Source: Vibrio bivalvicida
GTDB taxonomy: Bacteria > Pseudomonadota > Gammaproteobacteria > Enterobacterales > Vibrionaceae
Direction of reading: 5' to 3'
DNA: 64,000 nucleotides
NCBI RefSeq assembly: GCF_001399455.2
Contig: NZ_LLEI02000021.1
Location: 620,001 to 684,000 of the forward strand
Shown: positions 58,025 through 64,000 of the stretch, in pieces
How the letters are laid out: each line of letters opens with the position of its first letter
How positions within the stretch are numbered: position 1 is the stretch's first letter
Position numbers and translations under genes: made by a program
Notes under the pieces: generated by a model
Seen by the model: only the letters and a program-made list of their open reading frames with translations
Database searches by the model: none
What the model was told of the DNA's origin: nothing

Positions 58025-59260
58025 ATGAAACTTAATAAATCAACAATCGCACTTTCACTGCTTACAAGTTGTGCCTGCTATGCTGCTCATGCGAATGAAG
58101 AGCGTGGCTATGTTACTGAGTCGGGAATAAGAATCACACCGCTGTTTGAAAGTAGCCTCGAGCACAATGATAACATCGGTCGTTTTTCTAGCAGTCAGAA
58201 GCCAGAGTCGTCAGGTGTTTTGGTATTGGAGCCAGGTATTGCTTTTGAGTCTGACCGTGGTGGCAACGAGCATCTGGTAGCATACCAGATTTCTTCAGGC
58301 ACTTATTTTGATAGCAGTGACGACAATTTTTTAGATCACAAGTTTATTACCAACAACTTTATCAGGTTAAATTCTAAGCACGGCGTGTCTTTGAATTATA
58401 ACTTGCTCTTGCTCCATGAGGAGAGGGGTACCGGACTGAGTGCGGGTGATTCACTTTCAACCGTAGTTACCGATCCGGTTGAGTATCTGATTAACGACAT
58501 CAATAGTACTTATGTTTACGGTAGTGAAGGTGCCAAAGGAAGGCTAGAGCTTTCATTGGGTTACTTGGATCGTAGTTATAAGAATTACCGTGACATCAGC
58601 AATCCTAACCTAGCTCAGTTGAGTACTAAATATAAAGATTTTGATGAAGTTAGTGGCGGTTCGGCATTTTACTATCGAGTGATGCCTGCGACTCAGGCCT
58701 TGTTTGAAATTGAGTTAGTCAAGCGCAACTATGATTTAGCTGACCCGGCGACAACCCGCTCTCAAGATAGCCTTGATCAATTCTATATGATTGGCTCCAA
58801 GTGGGATATGTCTGGAAAAACAACCGGTAAGCTTCGACTTGGTCTGCAAAACAAAGATTACGAAGATTCTCAAAAGGATCAGTTTACCGGATTTAGTTGG
58901 GACGTTGATTTGACTTGGAATCCACTGGAACACTCGCAGGTGACGTTATTGGGTGGGCAGCGCGTTCGTGACCCTGAACAAGGACGAAACTATGTGAAAG
59001 ACAAGTTTCTAACATCGGGCTGGAAGCACCATTGGAAAAGCAACTTTTACAGCGATATTGAACTCTTGCTACGAAATAGCGACTACTCAAGCTCAAACCG
59101 TGATGACGATTTTTATTCAAACAGATTAGCACTTGGTTACACCTTAAATGATATCACTGATTTAGTTCTAGGTTGGAAGTACGAGAGGGTCAACTCGACC
59201 ATAAATGAAAACAGTTACAAACAGAACGTTTGGTATTTGTCTGTAAACCTAGTTCTGTAA
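58025..59260 (+). CDS. Outer membrane beta-barrel of the polysaccharide operon (VpsM/CpsB-like)
   Basis: This 411-residue protein has a signal peptide ending YAAHANEE and a mature part with repeated amphipathic beta strands, ending in an aromatic/hydrophobic pattern with VNLVL. It matches by position and length the outer membrane barrel that accompanies the glycosyl-phosphate transferase and the Wza/Wzc pair in Vibrio polysaccharide operons. The role is presumed to be polysaccharide passage or anchoring. No catalytic motif is seen. Confidence 0.75.
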   Translation: MKLNKSTIALSLLTSCACYAAHANEERGYVTESGIRITPLFESSLEHNDNIGRFSSSQKPESSGVLVLEPGIAFESDRGGNEHLVAYQISSGTYFDSSDDNFLDHKFITNNFIRLNSKHGVSLNYNLLLLHEERGTGLSAGDSLSTVVTDPVEYLINDINSTYVYGSEGAKGRLELSLGYLDRSYKNYRDISNPNLAQLSTKYKDFDEVSGGSAFYYRVMPATQALFEIELVKRNYDLADPATTRSQDSLDQFYMIGSKWDMSGKTTGKLRLGLQNKDYEDSQKDQFTGFSWDVDLTWNPLEHSQVTLLGGQRVRDPEQGRNYVKDKFLTSGWKHHWKSNFYSDIELLLRNSDYSSSNRDDDFYSNRLALGYTLNDITDLVLGWKYERVNSTINENSYKQNVWYLSVNLVL

Positions 59261-59288
59261 TTGCACCAAGATATTAAGGATATTTGAA

Positions 59289-59819
59289 ATGAGGTTGAGC
59301 TTTCATACCTTGCTACTGTTAGCCACTGCATTGTTCAGTTTACAGGCAGTCGCTTTTCAAGGGACATACAAATTGGGTGCTGGGGACAAGATCCAAATCT
59401 CTGTTTATGGTGAAGATGATTTGTCTATAGATGAGCTGTACATAAATAATAGCGGTAGCTTTGACTACCCGTACCTAGGCCAACTCGAGGCGATTGGTAA
59501 AACTCCTGAACAGCTAAAACAAGAGATTTACATTGGATTGAAGGGTGATTACTTGATCTCGCCAAAAGTACGCGTCTCAGTCGTTGGTTTTAGAAGTATC
59601 TATGTCAATGGTGAAGTTAAAAAGCCCGGTGGTTACGAATACCAGCCAGGATTAACCGTTGATAAGGCCATTGCTTTGGCGGGTGGTTTTACGGATAGGG
59701 CTGCTCGGAACAAAGTATTCGTATCTAAGGCAGGCGATGATGAAACGAAGAATAAAGCCAAACTTTCCTCTTCCGTATTGCCTGGTGACATCATTGTCAT
59801 CGAACAAAGTTTCTTTTAG
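59289..59819 (+). CDS. Short Wza-like polysaccharide export protein
   Basis: This 176-residue protein has a signal peptide ending QAVAFQG and begins with the Poly_export motif YKLGAGDKIQISVYGEDDLS. The second domain is SLBB-like, with VRVSVVGFRSIYVNGEVKKPGGYEYQPGLTV. It is about half the length of Wza, as in the VpsN/CpsC group, and lacks the C-terminal transmembrane helix barrel. It probably forms the periplasmic export channel together with the neighbouring barrel and kinase. Confidence 0.9.
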   Translation: MRLSFHTLLLLATALFSLQAVAFQGTYKLGAGDKIQISVYGEDDLSIDELYINNSGSFDYPYLGQLEAIGKTPEQLKQEIYIGLKGDYLISPKVRVSVVGFRSIYVNGEVKKPGGYEYQPGLTVDKAIALAGGFTDRAARNKVFVSKAGDDETKNKAKLSSSVLPGDIIVIEQSFF

Positions 59820-59830
59820 CCCCGTTTAAC

Positions 59831-62056
59831 ATGGATTTAAAAATGAATTCCCAATCTGAGACTGTTCCACATTCTCAACTTCTAGACCTAGGCTACTACA
59901 TACACTTGATTAAAACGAGGTGGTTGCCAATAGTGATTTTTGCAGTGCTTTGTAGTGCCATCACGGTACTCGTAGTGTTGTCGATCACACCAGTATACAA
60001 GGCGACCGCAACTTTGCTCATTGATTCGTCGACAAAAAAAGCGGTTTCCATTGAAGAAATCGTTGGTTTTGATACGAGTACAAAAGAGTACTATCAAACT
60101 CAGTTAGAGATACTCAAGTCTAACCAAGTCGCGCAACGAGTTATTGACAAGTTAGACTTGGCAAGTGTCGAGGAGTTTAACGCGTCATTACGACAGGTTG
60201 ATCCCGGTCTTTTTTCTCAGCTTAAATCGGCGCTAAGTGAACTCACTATTCTTAAAGCTTATCTGTCAGAGAAGGATAGGGAACAATCGGCCCAAATTGA
60301 CGAAGAGCAACAGGTAAATCGAAAAGTTCTTAAAGCATTTAAAGCGAAGCTATCGATTGAACCTATTCGTAAAACCCAACTCGTTAAGATTAGCTTCGAG
60401 GCGGAAGATCCAAAGCTTGCAGCACAGATTGCCAATGAAGTAGGCCATGCGTTTATTGAGAACAATTTAGAGTCAAAGCTTCTCGCTACAGAACAAGCGA
60501 CAAGTTGGATCAATTCGCGTCTGAGTGAACTAAAGAACAAGCTCGATGAATCTGAAACCAAATTGTTAGCGTTTCTAAAGCAGCAGGAGTTGATTGATGA
60601 CAGTGGCATCGTAGCGTTAACCAGTTCAGAGTTGTCGAACTTAACGGATCGTATTGCAAAAGCGACAGAAAAACGTATAGAAACACAGTCTATCTATAGC
60701 GCCTTAAGAAAAAGCGAAAGTAAAGAGGTGGCAGCCTTAGCTTCTATACCATTGATTTCTAATCACCCCCAGATTCGCGATATTCGTCAAGCTGAATCAG
60801 AAGCCGTGAAACGGGTGAGTGAACTCTCTAAACGCTACGGACCTAAGCACGATAAAATGATCCAAGCGCAGGCTCAGCTGGAAACTATTTCACTTCGTGC
60901 AAATCGCGTGGTTGCCAAGTTGGTCAATGGTATTGAGAAAGAACTAGCAAGCGCGGTTAACCAAGAAATGTTGTTAAGAGAAGAGCTACTAGCCAAAAAA
61001 GATGAGTTTCAATCACTCAGTATCGTTAAGAGAGAATACGATGTTCTAAAGCGAGATGTTGATACCAACGCCAAGCTTTATGACTTGTTTCTAACGAGAC
61101 AAAAAGAGGCTTCTGCAACCAGTGACTTCAGTTCTTCTAATGCTCGATTCAGCGACTATGCCCTTATACCGGAGTCACCAAGCAAACCAAATAGAAAACT
61201 GATCGTGGCACTTGCCTTTGCGCTGAGTTTGGGATTTGCACTTGTCGTGGTTATTGCCCAAGATGCTTTCAATAATACTATCGAATCATCGCGAGACTTT
61301 GAGAATAAACTCGGGTTGCTACCGACAGGTACTATTCCGAAGATCAAAGATAAGATGTATAAGAAGTCACCGCTCGACTCTAGTGTGTTTGGTAATAACA
61401 AGTTTGTTGTTTTCCAAGAATCTATTGACTCAATTCGTACTTCTTTAGTTTTGAGTCTGCACAACACGCAAAGAAAGCTCATCGCTGTTTCATCCTCTGT
61501 TCCAGGAGAAGGAAAGACCACAACTTCTGTGAATCTGGCGCTCTCTTTTTCTAAGTTAGAAAAGGTTCTTTTAATCGATTGTGACTTGAGAAAGCCTTCA
61601 ATTGCTCAACGATTCAAATTAAACCCATCTACACCTGGGTTGGTTAATCACCTGCTGATGAATCACCCGCTTGAAGAGAGTATTACAAGTATTGAAGGAA
61701 GCAACTTAGATGTTATGAGTGCTGGTATGGTTGCTCCCGATCCTCAGGAGTTGTTAGGAAGCCAAGGCTTCGCAGAAATGATTCGAGATCTAGAAACTAA
61801 ATATGACCGAATTATCATCGATACGCCGCCGATACTGCCAGTAAAAGACTCGTTTATTGTCGGAAAAATTACAGGGGGAATTATCTTAGTTCTTAAAGCG
61901 AATAGTACGACTAAGTCTGTTTACAAACATACGATGACGCTCTTTACCAAACACACAATTGCTATCGATGGAGTGGTGCTAAATCAAGTTCCAGCACCGA
62001 AAAAAGGGAAGCATACATATTCAGAGTACGCCACTTATGCGTATGGACAATCGTAG
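59831..62056 (+). CDS. Wzc-like chain-length determinant and tyrosine autokinase
   Basis: This 741-residue inner membrane protein has a Wzz domain with membrane helices near residues 35 and 460 and a long coiled-coil periplasmic part between. The cytoplasmic BY-kinase domain has Walker [17 protein letters not shown], Walker A' [14 protein letters not shown] and Walker [11 protein letters not shown]. The C-terminus has a small tyrosine cluster ([12 protein letters not shown]), the substrate for autophosphorylation. It controls export and chain length with the Wza-like protein. In the operon it lies eleven bases behind that gene. Confidence 0.93.
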   Translation: MDLKMNSQSETVPHSQLLDLGYYIHLIKTRWLPIVIFAVLCSAITVLVVLSITPVYKATATLLIDSSTKKAVSIEEIVGFDTSTKEYYQTQLEILKSNQVAQRVIDKLDLASVEEFNASLRQVDPGLFSQLKSALSELTILKAYLSEKDREQSAQIDEEQQVNRKVLKAFKAKLSIEPIRKTQLVKISFEAEDPKLAAQIANEVGHAFIENNLESKLLATEQATSWINSRLSELKNKLDESETKLLAFLKQQELIDDSGIVALTSSELSNLTDRIAKATEKRIETQSIYSALRKSESKEVAALASIPLISNHPQIRDIRQAESEAVKRVSELSKRYGPKHDKMIQAQAQLETISLRANRVVAKLVNGIEKELASAVNQEMLLREELLAKKDEFQSLSIVKREYDVLKRDVDTNAKLYDLFLTRQKEASATSDFSSSNARFSDYALIPESPSKPNRKLIVALAFALSLGFALVVVIAQDAFNNTIESSRDFENKLGLLPTGTIPKIKDKMYKKSPLDSSVFGNNKFVVFQESIDSIRTSLVLSLHNTQRKLIAVSSSVPGEGKTTTSVNLALSFSKLEKVLLIDCDLRKPSIAQRFKLNPSTPGLVNHLLMNHPLEESITSIEGSNLDVMSAGMVAPDPQELLGSQGFAEMIRDLETKYDRIIIDTPPILPVKDSFIVGKITGGIILVLKANSTTKSVYKHTMTLFTKHTIAIDGVVLNQVPAPKKGKHTYSEYATYAYGQS

Positions 62057-62064
62057 GGATGACA

Positions 62065-63195
62065 ATGGATAAGAATATTAAGGTACTTTCAGTTTTTGGG
62101 ACGCGTCCAGAAGCCATCAAGATGGCACCATTAGTCCATGAACTGGCTGGCGCAGAGGGGATCGATTCCAAAGTGTGTGTGACGGCGCAGCACAGAGAAA
62201 TGCTTGATCAAGTCTTAGAACTTTTTGAAATCAAGCCCGATTTCGACCTAAATATTATGAAGCCAGGTCAGTCCCTCTACGAAGTAACGTCAAACATTAT
62301 GTTAGGTTTAAAACCAATTTTGGAGTCTTTTAAGCCAGATATTGTGTTAGTTCATGGTGATACGGCAACAACCTTATCAACCAGCCTAGCAGCTTATTAT
62401 CAGCAGATCGCGATTGGTCATGTAGAAGCAGGCCTGCGCACGCAGAACATATACTCCCCATGGCCAGAGGAAGGAAATCGCAAGTTAACGGGAGCGATAT
62501 CTACGCTGCATTTCGCACCGACAAGAACTTCGTACAACAACTTGCGTAAAGAAAACATTGAACAAGGGATTCATATCACTGGTAACACCGTCGTTGATGC
62601 GCTACTTGCTGTTACTGAAAAGTTAGAGAGTGATCCGGAACTCTCTGTACTGTATGCAAATACGTTTGCGCAGATAGACAGCGATAAAAAAATGATCCTT
62701 GTAACCGGACATCGACGCGAGAGTTTTGGCAGTGGTTTTGAGAATATTTGCCAGGCATTGAAAGAGATCGCCAGTAAACATTCAAATAGTCAAATTGTCT
62801 ATCCAGTGCATTTAAACCCAAATGTGAGAGAGCCAGTGAATCGACTGCTTTCAGGTGCAGATAACGTTGTTTTAATTGAGCCTCAAGACTATTTACCTTT
62901 CGTTTATCTGATGAACAAAGCACATATCATTCTGACGGATTCAGGCGGTATTCAAGAAGAAGCGCCTTCTCTAGGTAAGCCTGTACTGGTTATGAGAAAC
63001 ACCACAGAGCGTCCAGAAGCCGTAGAAGCAGGAACTGTTAAATTGGTCGGTACAGACAAAGATACCATTGTTCACGAGGTCGAAACGCTGCTGCTAAATG
63101 ATGAGGCTTATCAGAAAATGAGTTTGGCGCATAATCCTTACGGTGACGGCAAGACAAGTAAGCGCATCGTTAACATCATCAAAGAACATTTTTAG
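62065..63195 (+). CDS. wecB: UDP-N-acetylglucosamine 2-epimerase
   Basis: The ATG at 62065 is preferred because AGGG lies seven bases upstream; an ATG at 62059 would add two residues. The product has 376 residues, the same as E. coli WecB. It converts UDP-GlcNAc to UDP-ManNAc. Motifs are [14 protein letters not shown] at the start, [18 protein letters not shown], and the late [16 protein letters not shown]. With wecC it supplies UDP-ManNAcA, so the polysaccharide made here likely contains N-acetylmannosaminuronic acid. Confidence 0.95.
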   Translation: MDKNIKVLSVFGTRPEAIKMAPLVHELAGAEGIDSKVCVTAQHREMLDQVLELFEIKPDFDLNIMKPGQSLYEVTSNIMLGLKPILESFKPDIVLVHGDTATTLSTSLAAYYQQIAIGHVEAGLRTQNIYSPWPEEGNRKLTGAISTLHFAPTRTSYNNLRKENIEQGIHITGNTVVDALLAVTEKLESDPELSVLYANTFAQIDSDKKMILVTGHRRESFGSGFENICQALKEIASKHSNSQIVYPVHLNPNVREPVNRLLSGADNVVLIEPQDYLPFVYLMNKAHIILTDSGGIQEEAPSLGKPVLVMRNTTERPEAVEAGTVKLVGTDKDTIVHEVETLLLNDEAYQKMSLAHNPYGDGKTSKRIVNIIKEHF

Positions 63196-63251
63196 CAGTT
63201 ATTTCAATTTAGTTATTTTTCAAATTTTGGCATTTAGTTGAAGGGATTTTT

Positions 63252-64000
63252 ATGTCTTTTAAAACAGTTTCTGTAATCGGGTTAGGTTATATCGGTTTGC
63301 CTACGGCAGCCGTCGTCGCATCACGAGGTATTAACGTTGTTGGTGTCGATGTTGACCAAAATGCTGTAGAGACTATCAATGCGGGCAATATCCATATTGT
63401 TGAGCCAGATTTAGATATTATCGTCAAAGGTGTTGTAGCTACTGGAAACTTAAGAGCAACGACTGCCCCAGAAAAAGCAGACGCCTTTATGGTAGCCGTA
63501 CCAACGCCATTTCTACACAGTGATTGTGGTGATCATAAACCCGATCTGTCATATGTTGAATCGGCGGCACGCTCAATCGCTCCAGTTTTAGAAAAAGGCA
63601 ACCTAGTTGTATTGGAATCGACTTCACCTGTTGGTGCGACAGAGAAGTTAGCCAACTGGCTCAAAGAAGCACGACCAGATCTTAGCTTTCCTCAAGATTG
63701 TGGTGATAGCGCAGATATCAAAATTGCCCATTGTCCAGAGCGGGTTCTACCGGGTTATGTTATTCAGGAACTAGTCTCTAATGATCGCGTCATTGGTGGT
63801 CTATCAGCAGCATGTAGTGAAAGGGCTTCTGAACTGTACCAAACGTTTGTTCGCGGAGAGTGCATCGTTACCAATGCTCGAACTGCCGAAATGGCCAAGT
63901 TGACAGAAAACTCTTTCCGAGACGTCAACATAGCGTTTGCCAATGAGCTTTCCATTATTTGTGAAAAGCTAAAAATTAATGTATGGGAATTGATCAAGCT
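63252..64000 (+). CDS. wecC: UDP-N-acetyl-D-mannosamine dehydrogenase (partial, cut by the window end)
   Basis: The first 249 codons are visible and open to the end of the window. The N-terminal Rossmann motif VIGLGYIGLPTAAVVASRG binds NAD. AVPTPFL, VVLESTSPVG and TENSFRDVNIAFANELS are characteristic of the WecC group of nucleotide-sugar dehydrogenases. It would oxidise UDP-ManNAc to UDP-ManNAcA after WecB. It starts 57 bases behind wecB, and the remaining genes of the operon lie beyond the window. Confidence 0.92.
   Translation, partial: MSFKTVSVIGLGYIGLPTAAVVASRGINVVGVDVDQNAVETINAGNIHIVEPDLDIIVKGVVATGNLRATTAPEKADAFMVAVPTPFLHSDCGDHKPDLSYVESAARSIAPVLEKGNLVVLESTSPVGATEKLANWLKEARPDLSFPQDCGDSADIKIAHCPERVLPGYVIQELVSNDRVIGGLSAACSERASELYQTFVRGECIVTNARTAEMAKLTENSFRDVNIAFANELSIICEKLKINVWELIK

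Overview
The window looks like a piece of a Vibrio genome, possibly the second chromosome. This is inferred from gene content: a betIBA operon followed by a choline-type ABC transporter, a polysaccharide operon in the order glycosyl-phosphate transferase / outer-membrane barrel / short Wza-like protein / Wzc-like kinase, a DUF3316-type small secreted protein, and an amphibactin-type siderophore locus. No rRNA, tRNA, insertion sequence or CRISPR array was seen.

Region 1 (1-5230) is an accessory patch of small, mostly exported or unknown proteins. It holds two related 3' gene tails, a frameshifted relic coupled (TAATG) to a small membrane protein, and two pairs of look-alike exported proteins separated by near-duplicate terminators. 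It resembles a decayed effector/immunity or toxin-related island, but no function can be fixed from sequence alone. An EF-G paralogue (5888-7900) and a lone CdtB-like nuclease (8242-8871) follow.

Region 2 (8898-36552) is a complete hydroxamate lipopeptide siderophore locus. It carries an EntD-like phosphopantetheinyl transferase, an Fe-hydroxamate importer (ATPase, binding protein, fused permease), a PvdE-like exporter, an MbtH-like protein, two NRPSs with four modules in total, a TonB-dependent receptor, an N-acetyltransferase and an ornithine/lysine N-monooxygenase. Adenylation pockets read as X-X-Ser-X with three identical X pockets. With a starter-type condensation domain this predicts an acylated tetrapeptide of three N5-acetyl-N5-hydroxyornithines and one serine, that is, an amphibactin-type siderophore. 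Three Fur-box-like palindromes precede the transcription units, and a strong terminator closes the locus.

Region 3 (36644-41027) has a GFA-family protein and a response regulator / hybrid histidine kinase pair. Region 4 (41535-48424) is the osmoprotection operon betIBA plus choline ABC transporter, with a BetI-type operator. Region 5 (48647-56082) contains small conserved proteins, including a cystatin-like lipoprotein, a TauE/SafE permease, and an aldehyde dehydrogenase divergent from an AcoR-like sigma-54 activator, with a candidate -24/-12 promoter and upstream palindrome. Region 6 (56587-64000) is the start of an exopolysaccharide operon with an ops (RfaH) element right before the first gene. 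It includes wecB and wecC for UDP-ManNAcA and runs off the window end.
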